The notes: a model not told the origin generated them from the sequence alone. Counted from the first letter of the stretch, positions 44,559 through 53,465 are shown. The stretch is DNA of 64,000 nt from Sphingomonas aurantiaca (GCF_003050705.1 NZ_QAOG01000004.1:186001-250000); one strand, 5' to 3'. Made by a program: numbers and translations.

Positions 44559-47239
44559 CGGAATCGACCCAGTCGACGTGTCGCAGACGCCTCGGCATCT
44601 GCCGCGGCCATCATGCTACCGCCATTCGCCGCGGCGACGCCCATCGACTGGGACATCGCGTTCATCTGCGACAATAGGTCGGCCGTCATCACCGCCCCCC
44701 GAAGGTCAAAATGGTTCGTGACGGGTTGAGCATTGCCGCCATCCCCCATCCGACGCGTCGCCCCAGCCGGAGTGACGCGGGTACCGGTCGGTAGCCATGC
44801 CCGTTCCGGTCCGTGCTCACCCAACAGCGCAGTGCCGCCGGACCAGTATTCGGTGCCCGCCGCGAGCTTCGGCAGATACGGCCCGCCGGCCGCGCTGACG
44901 CTGCCGACATTCAGGTCTGCGCCGGCGAACGCCGACGAGCCGCCTGAGAGCGCCGAGGCGCCGCCGATCAACTTGGTGAACGCGCCGAGCAGCCCGCCGC
45001 CGCCCGCCGACCCAATCTTGCTGAGCGTCCACTTCGCGAGCATCTCCGAGATCGCGTCGAGGCCGCGCTGCCGGAAGATATCCATGATCGACTTGGTCCC
45101 ACCGGTCATCGCGTCTCGGTAGTAGCCTGCGAGATCACGGATGCTGGCCTTGCGCTTTTCATAATCGTCCGCTCGCACCTGCACTTCTGCATCGCGCTGG
45201 ATCTGGATCTGGTTCATCGTGTCGGCGAGCGGATCCTCGCTGCCGAATAGCACCTTGAACTGTGCAAGCTGCGCGTCGGCCTGGCGCTTCTGCTCCTGAT
45301 GGTACGCCTCCATTTTGTAGCCGGAGGCCTGCCCGGTGGTCAGCCGACCAGCGGCCTGGAGTGCGGAAATCTTCGCCAGCGTTGCGGCATATTCGTCAGC
45401 CGCCGCGCGCGCGGGGTCGAACTGCTTGACGACCTCGCCAAGGTCACTGTCGAGCTCCTTGTTGGCCTTGGCAAGCTCGCGCGTTTCCTTCGCAGCATCA
45501 CTCGCCGCGGTACGCTGCGCGGCCGTCCGCGCCCACTCGACATGCCAATGACCAGTCTCGGCGAACACCTTGGTCAGCCGCACGCCTTCGGCAGCGAACG
45601 CGTCCTTGATCTTCTTGGCCGTCACGCCCGCCTGAACCTGGATGTCGAGCGCGTTGCCCCGCTCGTGCGCGCTGGTCCCGGGCTTTGCGACTGGGTTTTC
45701 CTTGGGCTTACCCTTGGAGATCCAGTCGTCGTAAAGCTGCTGCTGCCGGGCGGTGCTGCGATCGGCGCTGTTGACCTGAAGCCCAGCGGCGCGCGCGATC
45801 GACGACGCCTCCCGTGAGGTGACCTCGCGACCGTACTGCCGGGACGTCTCGCCAGCGGCCTTCTGCTTGTCCTGCTCAGCCTTGACGGCTGCCGCGCGGT
45901 TGCGCTCGATCGTGGCGAGTTCCTGGGTGAGCGCACCGTCGACGTCCTGACCCGCCTTGATGCGCACGCGCGCCGCGTTGCGCGCAGCCGTAGCTTGGTC
46001 GTCGTACTGCTTCTTGATCCGTGCCATCGGATCGGCCGAACGTGCCGCGGACTCGGTCGCGAGGTCGATGCGCGTACCCATCAGGTTGCGCTTGGCCTCG
46101 TCGATCGCCTTCTGGTTGGCCTGCAGCTGAGTCTGAAGACCGGCGACGCGCCCGCTCGACTCGGTCAGCGCCAAAGTGCCGAGTTCGCCGCGCTGACCTG
46201 GCGCCTGCGCGCGCGTCTTGTCGATATTCTCCTGCGCGATCGCCTGATCGAGCATCGCCGCCGTCACCGCGCGGATCGACATCTCACGCTTCAGGTTTTC
46301 CTTGGCGAGGATGTTCGCACGCTCTGCGGCTGACCGCTCGCTTTTGGCCGCCGTGTCGAGCGCTTCGGTCTGCTCGCGAATGGATGCCGCGACGCCTTCC
46401 GCCGACCGCGCGAACCGCTCCTTGGCGATACGGGTGTTCTCTGTTTCCTCCGCGTCCTTCTTGAGCTTGTCGATGCCGTCTTTCACCGCATCGCTGAAGT
46501 TGAACAGCTTGCCGACCAAGGGGCCAAGCACGAGTGCGGCCGCGGTGATTGCGAGGCCCCATGGCCCAATCATGAACCGAGCGAAGTCGCCGGCGCGGCC
46601 TTCAAGGCTTGAGAACTGCCCAGCGACCTGGCCGCCCTGGATGGCGAACACCTGCAGCACGTTCGTACCCATGCTGATCTGTGTGAACGTGTCCTGCAGC
46701 TGGTAGCTAAGTCCCTGCATTGCTGCACGCTGCGCGCCAGCAGAATTGCCCGCGCGGCCATGTCCGATCGATACCGCGTCCAGCGCGGCCTGCTCCTGTC
46801 GCAGTTTAGCGACATAGTCGTCGAGCGAGATCGCGCCAGCGCTGATCAGCGTGCGGGCTTCGGCAATTTCCTTGTCGAATCGCTGCTGCGCGCCGAAGGC
46901 GGGATCGATGGCTGCCCGGAGCGCAACCGCGCGAGCTTCCATTTTAGCATAGGCGGCCTCGAACACCGCCGCAGACGATTCCGCGCTTTTCCCGATGTTG
47001 TCGCGTACCCCGGCAGCCATATCGAGCTTGGTCGGGTTGAGGCCGGGCAGCAGTGCGGCGAGCTTCGACGCCTGCTTGTTGGCGAATTCCATGGCCGCAT
47101 CGGCATCGCGCCCGGCCTTCACCGCCGACTTCGCCAGGCGATTGAACGCGGCGTCGCCAGTGGTGCCGATGGCGTCGAGATCGGCAACGACCTGCGCCTT
47201 GCCTTCCGTTCCAAGCCGAATTGCGATCTGACGAGCCAT
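44555..47239 (-). CDS. Tail tape measure protein with M15 peptidase domain
   Basis: The 894-residue protein starts MARQIAIRLGTEGKAQVVAD. It has a hydrophobic stretch (MIGPWGLAITAAALVLGPLVG, about 220-245), long coiled-coil helices, and a metallopeptidase M15/VanY-type domain at about 475-570: SAHERGNALDI (SxHxxGxAxD) and ETGHWHVEW (HxH). The Gly-rich C-terminus is typical. Tape measures set tail length and enter the cell envelope during injection; the peptidase would open peptidoglycan. Directly upstream is the gpG/gpT frameshift pair, as in lambda. Confidence 0.93.
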   Translation of the reverse strand: MARQIAIRLGTEGKAQVVADLDAIGTTGDAAFNRLAKSAVKAGRDADAAMEFANKQASKLAALLPGLNPTKLDMAAGVRDNIGKSAESSAAVFEAAYAKMEARAVALRAAIDPAFGAQQRFDKEIAEARTLISAGAISLDDYVAKLRQEQAALDAVSIGHGRAGNSAGAQRAAMQGLSYQLQDTFTQISMGTNVLQVFAIQGGQVAGQFSSLEGRAGDFARFMIGPWGLAITAAALVLGPLVGKLFNFSDAVKDGIDKLKKDAEETENTRIAKERFARSAEGVAASIREQTEALDTAAKSERSAAERANILAKENLKREMSIRAVTAAMLDQAIAQENIDKTRAQAPGQRGELGTLALTESSGRVAGLQTQLQANQKAIDEAKRNLMGTRIDLATESAARSADPMARIKKQYDDQATAARNAARVRIKAGQDVDGALTQELATIERNRAAAVKAEQDKQKAAGETSRQYGREVTSREASSIARAAGLQVNSADRSTARQQQLYDDWISKGKPKENPVAKPGTSAHERGNALDIQVQAGVTAKKIKDAFAAEGVRLTKVFAETGHWHVEWARTAAQRTAASDAAKETRELAKANKELDSDLGEVVKQFDPARAAADEYAATLAKISALQAAGRLTTGQASGYKMEAYHQEQKRQADAQLAQFKVLFGSEDPLADTMNQIQIQRDAEVQVRADDYEKRKASIRDLAGYYRDAMTGGTKSIMDIFRQRGLDAISEMLAKWTLSKIGSAGGGGLLGAFTKLIGGASALSGGSSAFAGADLNVGSVSAAGGPYLPKLAAGTEYWSGGTALLGEHGPERAWLPTGTRVTPAGATRRMGDGGNAQPVTNHFDLRGAVMTADLLSQMNAMSQSMGVAAANGGSMMAAADAEASATRRLGRFR

Positions 47240-47247
47240 CGGACCTC

Positions 47248-47604
47248 CTATTCGGTGAAAGCGTCGGGCTCTTCGCCAGACAGGTTGTCGATGATGATCG
47301 GCTCGACCGTCGGCAGCACGTCGGCGAGCAGGGCGAGGTCAACTTTGCGGGCGTTGCCCATCGTCATGATCGCACCGAAGTCGAGGCCGACCGGCGCGCC
47401 CATGATACCCGAACGAAGCTGGCGATCGCAGGCAGTCAGGACGCGCCAGACGCCTTCTTCGGCCTCGGTCTGCGGCTCTTCGACGATGTACGGGCATTCG
47501 TTGCACCGGCGCCCCGTGTCCGCGATGCACGCTTGCTGGCAGTATCGCTGTCCGGCATCGCCGCCGCCCCAATGCCACTCGGAGAGGCGGCGAAGTCGTT
47601 TCCC
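47248..47604 (-). CDS. gpT-like frameshift extension of the tail assembly chaperone
   Basis: This 118-codon frame has no start of its own. It is reached from the gpG-like gene by a -1 slip at 47604-47598. The product has a Cys-rich segment (GQRYCQQACIADTGRRCNEC), then EEGVWRVLTACDRQLR and GLDFGAIMTMGNARK, ending 9 nt before the tape measure start. By analogy with lambda GT, the fusion (about 249 residues) recruits tail tube subunits to the tape measure. The frame is free of stops throughout. Confidence 0.75.
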   Translation of the reverse strand, partial: GKRLRRLSEWHWGGGDAGQRYCQQACIADTGRRCNECPYIVEEPQTEAEEGVWRVLTACDRQLRSGIMGAPVGLDFGAIMTMGNARKVDLALLADVLPTVEPIIIDNLSGEEPDAFTE

Positions 47605-47996
47605 GGCTCTTCCCGCTCGCGCTCCGCGGTCACGAAGGGCACGACATAGGCGGCGTCGAATGCCTCGAAGGTGACCGGATCGGCGAGCGCCATGGCAAGG
47701 TTCTCAGCGGAGAAGGGCAGGGCCTCGCCCGCACCCTCATCACCCTCGTCCGCCATCAGGCAAACACCGCGCCAGTCCTGCGCGCCCTCGGTGATCAGGG
47801 CGCGGCTCATCGCGTCGCCCATTTCTTCAAGCATATCGATCGCCGAAGTGCCGTCATCTTCGCCCTCGGATGCGGACACGTTGCGCGCCGCGCGGCGCGC
47901 GCGCATCAGCATCGAGCGGTCAATGGGCGCGAAGAGCACTTCGGCGCCCATCACGGGGGTCCATGCCGGCCCCTGCGGCTTGCGGACGAGCAGCAT
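47436..47996 (-). CDS. Tail assembly chaperone (gpG-like)
   Basis: The 186-residue unshifted product starts MLLVRKPQGPAWTPVMGAEV and has PIDRSMLMRARRAA, ALITEGAQDWRGV and DPVTFEAFDAAYV. After the slippery site it ends in a basic low-complexity tail (SKSRRPRPKKASGAS). It lies between tail tube and tape measure genes and starts at the tail tube stop (TGATG). It acts in tail assembly and is absent from the mature virion in lambda-like phages. Confidence 0.82.
   Translation of the reverse strand: MLLVRKPQGPAWTPVMGAEVLFAPIDRSMLMRARRAARNVSASEGEDDGTSAIDMLEEMGDAMSRALITEGAQDWRGVCLMADEGDEGAGEALPFSAENLAMALADPVTFEAFDAAYVVPFVTAEREREEPGNDFAASPSGIGAAAMPDSDTASKRASRTRGAGATNARTSSKSRRPRPKKASGAS
47598..47604 (-). 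promoter_or_regulatory. -1 programmed frameshift slippery site GGGAAAC
   Basis: In the gpG-like frame it reads CCG GGA AAC, i.e. a perfect X-XXY-YYZ heptamer in phase. Lambda uses GGGAAAG at the same place. The -1 frame is the one encoding the gpT-like extension. Confidence 0.8.
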
Positions 47997-48967
47997 CAGG
48001 AGGTGTACGAAGGGACGTCGTTGATCAGGGTCGCGACGACCGAGCTACCCGATGCCGCCTTCGAACCCTGCCAGTTGAACGCTTGCATGATGCCGTTCGG
48101 GCCGGTCACCGGCTTCTTCGCCTGCGGCATGAAGACGCGGCCGACGACGAAGATCAGGCTGAACGTGCCGAAATTCCAGCCGAACGAAAGCTCCATGGGC
48201 GTCGGGGGCGTGGCGGTCGCGGCGTCGAGCAGCACCCGGTCCTTGAACCGCACGTTTACCGAGCCGGACATCTGCGCCATGCCGGGGTCGCTGTCTTCGA
48301 TGCGGCCATCGGGCTGGATCGTCTCGACCTTCTCGAGGTTGTTCGAATAGGTGAAGTCGGCCCCGACGACGCTGCCGAGCAACTGCCCATCCTTACGCAC
48401 ATAGCCGACCGCCTGCGGGAATCGCGTGGTCGCCAGTGACGCGGGGGTCGTGGCACCGACGGTCGCCGTGGTCGGCGTTGTTTCGCCGATGCAGATCAGG
48501 CTGCACGTCGCATTAAGCAGGCCCGAGCGGGACTGCGAGATGCGTAGCTGGTTGCCGCGCGCGCCCCGGTTGACTGAGAACGCCGGCACCTCGGGCGCGC
48601 CGATCTCAATCGACATGGATGGCAGATCGCGCGCGCCGGATTTGAAGACGTGGGTGAAAGCGCCGGATGCACCCGACGTGGTCGGATCCCCGAAGAACAG
48701 CCGCAGCCAGCGACCGAAGTTCCGGACATCTACCGGCACGACGACGTCGCCATCATTCGTCGCAACATCAGGCGTCGGGTCCTGCATCTCGCGCCCCTGT
48801 CCGAGCAGATCACTTTCGATCAGCGGACGCTCTTCGCCGAGCGAGTGGCTGACTAGGGGGACATTGAACCACGATGCGGTGTTCGCCGGCACGATGCCCG
48901 GCGTGTCTTCGAACGCGGCTACGACGCGCGCATTGGCACCGCGGGCGCGAGTAGGGACTACAGCCAT
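47996..48967 (-). CDS. Major tail tube protein (gpV-like)
   Basis: The 323-residue protein starts MAVVPTRARGANARVVAAFE and has beta-rich tail-tube features (GSGSV-type: MAQMSGSVNVRFKDRVLLDAA, PMELSFGWNFGTFSLIFVVGRVF). It belongs to the phage tail tube/tail protein family by content and position after the U-like gene. It forms the central tube of the siphovirus tail. Confidence 0.88.
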   Translation of the reverse strand: MAVVPTRARGANARVVAAFEDTPGIVPANTASWFNVPLVSHSLGEERPLIESDLLGQGREMQDPTPDVATNDGDVVVPVDVRNFGRWLRLFFGDPTTSGASGAFTHVFKSGARDLPSMSIEIGAPEVPAFSVNRGARGNQLRISQSRSGLLNATCSLICIGETTPTTATVGATTPASLATTRFPQAVGYVRKDGQLLGSVVGADFTYSNNLEKVETIQPDGRIEDSDPGMAQMSGSVNVRFKDRVLLDAATATPPTPMELSFGWNFGTFSLIFVVGRVFMPQAKKPVTGPNGIMQAFNWQGSKAASGSSVVATLINDVPSYTS

Positions 48968-48979
48968 TCGGCTTCTCCT

Positions 48980-49420
48980 TCAGGACAGTTCGGAATCGGT
49001 GACGTAGGTGGCGGTGAGCACGAGCTCGGCGCCGCGAGGCGGCTCAGCGCCCTCGGTGAAAATGTCTTCGCTGCCGGGGGCTGAAATGCTGAGCCATTCA
49101 CACAAGCCGCCGAGATGACGGTTAGCTGCGATCGCGGCTCCGAACCTTACCAGCATCGCGTCGAGGGCTTCCTCGCTGGTCTGCGTGGCGGTCGAGACGG
49201 CTGTGAACTCGATCGGGATGCGATGGGACCAGTTATAGGCAAGCGGGCTGAGATCGACCTCGGGCTCTCCAGGGTCGCCGGTCCGGATCACGATGCGCCC
49301 GTTCGCCGGCACGCGTGCTGGCGGGGCCTCATCGCCATCCAGGCCGACAACTTCGGCCAGAGGGACCGCAACTGCCGTAAGCAGCTTCAAACGCTTCAGG
49401 ATATCGAGTTTTTTGCTCAT
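48980..49420 (-). CDS. Tail terminator-like protein (gpU position)
   Basis: The 146-residue protein starts MSKKLDILKRLKLLTAVAVP, has IPIEFTAVSTATQTSEEALDAMLVRF (helix-strand core) and ends VLTATYVTDSELS, a pattern seen in minor tail/tail completion proteins. It overlaps the Z-like gene by 4 nt. Assigned partly by lambda order. Confidence 0.75.
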   Translation of the reverse strand: MSKKLDILKRLKLLTAVAVPLAEVVGLDGDEAPPARVPANGRIVIRTGDPGEPEVDLSPLAYNWSHRIPIEFTAVSTATQTSEEALDAMLVRFGAAIAANRHLGGLCEWLSISAPGSEDIFTEGAEPPRGAELVLTATYVTDSELS

Positions 49421-50067
49421 TTCATCCCCAGCTGTTCGGTGAACCGAGCCTCGAAATTGGCGGCCCAGCGCTGCGCCACGACGTCGAGGTCGAGAACCCT
49501 GGGCAGGCGAACGCTCGGGACCATGACGAACATCAGCACAGGCTTCGGATCACGGCCCTGCGCGCGGCGACCCTTGGTCGCGATCCGGAAACCGCGACCG
49601 TTGCGCGCGCCGACGGCGTTGATGAACGCCAGAACCCGGCCTGCGCGCCCGCGCTTGAAAAAGAGATCCTGATTGAACGCGTTCTCGACCTGCGCTGGCG
49701 TCATCTTGCTGCTCGAACCGCGACGCCCGCGCGCGCTGGGGACGTTCTTCGTTGGAATGGCGAGGAACCGGCGCCCGGCGAGCGGTACGATTTGCGCGCC
49801 GCGCGAAAACGCGTCGATGATGTCCGGCGCATTGGACCAGATATAACCCGACGGGGTCATGCTGCGGCGCTTCTCGGGAAAGACGCGATCGCGCCAGGTA
49901 TTGGCGAGGCGCTGGCCCATCCCAGCCCCGGTGACCTGCTCGCGCAATTCGAGCAGCGCCTTATAGGTTGTGTCGCGCATGGCGCGCGAGGCGGCTTCGG
50001 CTAGGTCGCCCTCGATGCCATCCATCAGCGACTTCATGTCGAAGTCGATGCCGGCGTTGATCTTCAC
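49417..50067 (-). CDS. Minor tail/tail completion protein (gpZ position, DUF6441-like)
   Basis: The 216-residue protein starts MKINAGIDFDMKSLMDGIEG, has basic RLANTWRDRVFPEKRR, GYIWSNAPDIIDAFSRGAQIVP (typical of HK97-gp10/Z-type and DUF6441) and LAIPTKNVP. It probably attaches the tail to the head. Overlaps both neighbours by 4 nt. Confidence 0.8.
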   Translation of the reverse strand: MKINAGIDFDMKSLMDGIEGDLAEAASRAMRDTTYKALLELREQVTGAGMGQRLANTWRDRVFPEKRRSMTPSGYIWSNAPDIIDAFSRGAQIVPLAGRRFLAIPTKNVPSARGRRGSSSKMTPAQVENAFNQDLFFKRGRAGRVLAFINAVGARNGRGFRIATKGRRAQGRDPKPVLMFVMVPSVRLPRVLDLDVVAQRWAANFEARFTEQLGMK

Positions 50068-50381
50068 GAAACCGGGCTTCCGCCGATCGTGTTCGACAAC
50101 CCCTCAAGATCCAGCATAGCCTCGCCGAGCAGCTTGTATCGGGCGTCACCCATGCGAATGACCGCGCCCCTTTCCGGCTCGGCTACGTCTGACTTGCGGA
50201 TCTCGAAGACGTTCGTGCCCTCAATGACCTGCTGCTCACCGAAGCCGACCGACTTGTCAGGCTGCCCGCGGATGACCCGGATCGGGGTGGGTCGCTCGAC
50301 GCCGCCCTTCGGCGTATAGAAGGCCTCGCTTGATCCCGGGGCGAAGAACAGGACGTCCAGCGCCGCGGCGAAGGGGTCCAC
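50064..50381 (-). CDS. Head-tail joining protein (gpFII-like)
   Basis: The 105-residue protein starts MDPFAAALDVLFFAPGSSEA and has RPTPIRVIRGQPDKSVGFGE and GDARYKLLGEAMLDLEGL, as in the head-tail joining family related to lambda FII. Position between capsid accessory genes and the Z-like gene agrees. Confidence 0.8.
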   Translation of the reverse strand: MDPFAAALDVLFFAPGSSEAFYTPKGGVERPTPIRVIRGQPDKSVGFGEQQVIEGTNVFEIRKSDVAEPERGAVIRMGDARYKLLGEAMLDLEGLSNTIGGSPVS

Positions 50382-50383
50382 GA

Positions 50384-50641
50384 TCAGGACTTGTTTTGCC
50401 GGCGCGCGCGGATCGCCGTGATCAGATCGTCCTTCAGGATCGCCGGGCCGACTGCGACGGACTCGTTCAGCGCGACGGTGCGAAGTTCATCGACCTTCAG
50501 GCTGTCGAGGTCGTCGAAGCGCGCGAGGCCAGCCTTGACGAGGTCGTCGGCCTCTGCCGGCGACGTCTCGATGACCCCCTCGGATGGGAAGTGCATGTTG
50601 CCGCCGACGGGCGCTGCGCCGATCAAATAGATCTTCTTCAT
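50384..50641 (-). CDS. Small head-region protein with C-terminal HeH/SAP-like helix pair, copy 2
   Basis: The 85-residue protein from ATG 50641 (GGAG site) starts MKKIYLIGAAPVGGNMHFPS. Its C-terminal half (LKVDELRTVALNESVAVGPAILKDDLITAIRAR) resembles HeH/SAP-type helix-extended-helix modules. It is a paralogue of the 51073 gene (shared FPSEG/YPSEG and KVDELRTVAL/KPAELKVIAL blocks), on the other side of the decoration gene. Possibly related to gpFI; function unproven. Confidence 0.7.
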   Translation of the reverse strand: MKKIYLIGAAPVGGNMHFPSEGVIETSPAEADDLVKAGLARFDDLDSLKVDELRTVALNESVAVGPAILKDDLITAIRARRQNKS

Positions 50642-50727
50642 CGCCAATCTCCAGACAATGGACGGGCGACGTGTCGCGCACGCCGCCCGCCAGTTTTCAC
50701 CGGGTAAGGGGAGAGAACCCCGGTGGG

Positions 50728-51069
50728 TTAGGCTGCGATCTGACCGGTGAGCAGTACGGAGCCGGTGACGTCGGCGGAAGATGCTGCCGCCGCCGCAACG
50801 CCACAGAGCACGTTGCTGCCGACCGTGGCGGTGAACGCCTTGGCGGTCGCATCGAAATAGATCTTCGTGGTGCCTGCGACCCAAGCAGTGCCTGCAACCT
50901 TCGGCAGCGGGCTGAAGACGCCGACACGGACGAAGGAGCAGTCTTCGTTGATCGCGGCGTCCGTCGAGGCGATCCCAACGACAGATCCGATCAGCGCTGG
51001 CGCACCGCTAGCGACTGCGTACGGTGCCGGGAGGGTGAGGTTGTCACCCAACTGGATATAGTTCTTCAT
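50728..51069 (-). CDS. Capsid decoration/cement protein (DUF2190)
   Basis: The 113-residue protein starts MKNYIQLGDNLTLPAPYAVA, with ALIGSVVGIA, WVAGTTKIYFDATAKAFTAT and a hydrophobic Ala-rich end, the pattern of DUF2190 family capsid cement proteins. It lies next to the major capsid gene as lambda D does. Confidence 0.88.
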   Translation of the reverse strand: MKNYIQLGDNLTLPAPYAVASGAPALIGSVVGIASTDAAINEDCSFVRVGVFSPLPKVAGTAWVAGTTKIYFDATAKAFTATVGSNVLCGVAAAAASSADVTGSVLLTGQIAA

Positions 51070-51072
51070 CGA

Positions 51073-51387
51073 TCAGGCCTCCTTCGACCGGTGAGCGACG
51101 ATGGCGGCGATCATGTCGTCGGCCTTCGTGGCATCGTTGAGTGGTGCACCTTCCTTCAGCGCGATCACCTTGAGTTCGGCGGGCTTCAGCCCGACGAGGT
51201 CGGCGTTCGGATTGGCGTCCGGGACGTTCTCCGGGTCGCCGTCGAGCAGATTGTTGTCCTTGAGGCGCTTGGCCTCGTCGTCGGAAACCGTGAGCGGCCC
51301 CTCCGACGGATATCGAAGCTCGCCGCCCGTCCGGATATGCGGGTTGGAATTGACGACCGTCGGGGCCGCCAGAGTGATGATCTTCAT
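51073..51387 (-). CDS. Small head-region protein with C-terminal HeH/SAP-like helix pair, copy 1
   Basis: The 104-residue protein starts MKIITLAAPTVVNSNPHIRT, has LRYPSEGPLTVSDDEAKRLKD and a C-terminal LKPAELKVIALKEGAPLNDA..MIAAIVAHR helix pair. It resembles the shorter 50384 protein across both halves, indicating duplication around the cement gene. It may act in head completion (gpFI-like position). Confidence 0.7.
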   Translation of the reverse strand: MKIITLAAPTVVNSNPHIRTGGELRYPSEGPLTVSDDEAKRLKDNNLLDGDPENVPDANPNADLVGLKPAELKVIALKEGAPLNDATKADDMIAAIVAHRSKEA

Positions 51388-51437
51388 GTTGCTGTCCTCG
51401 GGAGAGGACCGGGCGGCCGCTGGCCGCCCGGTCAGGG

Positions 51438-53465
51438 TCAGGCCGGAGCCGCGCCGGGGTTCTTGTACAGACCGCGCCAGTCGAGCACCTTGGCGGTTGC
51501 ATCGAGTCGGGCCTTGAACTTGATCCCGTCGACTTCGAACGACAGGTGAGTGTCGGTGAAGACCTCTTCCTGACCCTCGAGGTGGGCGAGCAGCACGGTG
51601 TCGTACGCGTTCGGATCGGCTGCCATATACCAGCTGTAATCGATGATGCGCTCATCGATGACGAGCTGGAGCTTGCCGGAGAACGGGTTGACGTTCGCCG
51701 TCTGCTGCGCGGTGACCACGGCCAGGAACTGCTCGGCGGCAGTTTCCTGCAGCGGCCCGACGATCAGGAAGGCCGGACGGATCGACATGTTGCCGCCTTC
51801 CGCCGTCTTCTGCTGACGCATCGCGGCACGGGCGGCACCGACCGACGCGACGGTGATCGCCGTGCCGGTTGCGGCGAGGTTGCCGTGACCGCTGGTGAAC
51901 AGTGCCGTGCCGTCATAGACCGTCGGGTTACCCTGCAGCTGGCTGTAGACCAGGTCGGATTCGAGATCCGCCGCCTTATTGGCGAACTGCGTCGGGATAC
52001 GACCGAACAGCCCCTTGTCATCGTTGATGATCGCCTGGCGCGAGATCGGGATGATGCGCGCGTAGGTTGCCAGCTTGTAGGTATCGCCGGTGTCGGTCAG
52101 CGCGCCGTGCTTGATCTCGCCGTTCTCCTTCACGAGCAGCAGCGCGGGCGCATCGCCCATGCCGATGATCGAAGCCGGACGGAAGTCGGGCAGGGTGCCG
52201 GTCGATACCCAGCCGCGGAAGCTCTGCGGTGCGGCTGCGAACGCCTGGCGAACCCGGCGATTTGCCGCATTGCCGAGCGCGTTGGCGAAGTCGCTGGTCG
52301 TCAGCGCGCCACCGCGCATGCCGAGCGCTTGGCCCGCGACCTCGTGCTTGCCGAGACCCGACGTGCGGACGCCGGTGCGCTGGAGATAGTCGCGCCCGAG
52401 TTCGAGAAGCGTGAGCCCCCGAAATTCACGCGCGGCTTCGGCCCGCTCGCTGGTGATGCCCAGCGCGTCCGGCTTCACCGACGAGTTTGCCGTGAGCAGC
52501 AGAGCGTCTTCGACGGCAGTGCGATAGCTCTCGGTCTCGGTACCGGTGCGGCCGGCGCGAGCGTCGATCGGGTCGCGGGTGCGAGCGGAGATCAGGCGCT
52601 CCGAGATCCGGCTCTGGAAGTCGGCCTCGGTCAAAGGCGCAGCCTCGTTCGCCTCGATCAGTTCGAGGGCGAACTCGTTGCCCAGGTCGGCGGTGCGGGC
52701 GCACTGCTCTCGAATGCGAGCGATCGTGACCACCGCGCCGCGGGTCTGCGGTTCGGGGGCTGGCGCGGGCGCCGGGGCAGGTGCGGGAGCCGGGGCAGGC
52801 GTCGGCGCGGGTGCAGGAGCGGGCGTCGGCGCGGGCGCCGGCGCCGGGGTGGGCGTCGGATCGGGCATTGTTTGTCCTTCGGGATTCGCGGTCGCGCCGC
52901 GGATGGTGCAGGGATGGCCGCCCTGCTCGGCACTCCGCTGTCGCACTTGCGCAGCGGCATCGAATGGCACGGTGACGAACGAGAGCTCGACCGGCTCCCA
53001 GTCCGTGGCGAGCATGTGGGGATGCTCCCCCTCACGCTCCGTGCGTTGGAACTCGAACACGTTGTACGACACGCTCAGCGACCGAATGTGGCCGTCGATG
53101 ATCTTCGCGACCGTGTCGGCGACATCGGGCGTCTTGGCGAGGCGTACGCGCGCCGTACCTTCGCCGTTGGCAATCGACACGCTGCCGGGCACGACCGATC
53201 CGAGAACGCTGCTCAGGCTGTACGTGTTGTGGCTGTCGAGCAGGCAGGCGCCTGCGTTGAGACGGCCTAGGCGGACCGCGCTGGCGTCCATCGACAGCTC
53301 TTCGACATAGTAACCGCCGTCGTACCAGTCGAACCGGATTCCGGCCGCGCCGACCGACCAGACGACCTCGATCGAGTTGTCGCTCTCACGATACGATGCG
53401 GGACGGGTCTCGGCAGAGCGCGAAAGGAGCGGTGCGGTGACCGACCGGGTGTTAAGATCAGGCAT
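51438..53465 (-). CDS. Fused prohead protease and major capsid protein
   Basis: The 675-residue protein has an N-terminal S78-type prohead protease (about 1-190; His in LLDSHNTYS, Ser in HIRSLSVSYNVFEF), then a Pro-Ala-Thr linker (about 205-238), a delta/scaffold-like helical part and a C-terminal HK97/Mu gpT-type capsid (about 380-670; ALFTSGHGNLA, SIRPAFLIVGPLQE, LQLVIDERIIDYSWYMAADP). One ORF thus supplies protease and shell. The protease presumably cuts itself free during maturation. It is coupled to the portal gene. Confidence 0.92.
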   Translation of the reverse strand: MPDLNTRSVTAPLLSRSAETRPASYRESDNSIEVVWSVGAAGIRFDWYDGGYYVEELSMDASAVRLGRLNAGACLLDSHNTYSLSSVLGSVVPGSVSIANGEGTARVRLAKTPDVADTVAKIIDGHIRSLSVSYNVFEFQRTEREGEHPHMLATDWEPVELSFVTVPFDAAAQVRQRSAEQGGHPCTIRGATANPEGQTMPDPTPTPAPAPAPTPAPAPAPTPAPAPAPAPAPAPAPEPQTRGAVVTIARIREQCARTADLGNEFALELIEANEAAPLTEADFQSRISERLISARTRDPIDARAGRTGTETESYRTAVEDALLLTANSSVKPDALGITSERAEAAREFRGLTLLELGRDYLQRTGVRTSGLGKHEVAGQALGMRGGALTTSDFANALGNAANRRVRQAFAAAPQSFRGWVSTGTLPDFRPASIIGMGDAPALLLVKENGEIKHGALTDTGDTYKLATYARIIPISRQAIINDDKGLFGRIPTQFANKAADLESDLVYSQLQGNPTVYDGTALFTSGHGNLAATGTAITVASVGAARAAMRQQKTAEGGNMSIRPAFLIVGPLQETAAEQFLAVVTAQQTANVNPFSGKLQLVIDERIIDYSWYMAADPNAYDTVLLAHLEGQEEVFTDTHLSFEVDGIKFKARLDATAKVLDWRGLYKNPGAAPA

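Noticed and set aside
52740..52866. Tandem repeat or CRISPR-like array in the capsid gene
   Set aside because: It is the coding sequence of a Pro-Ala-Thr linker in an intact frame.
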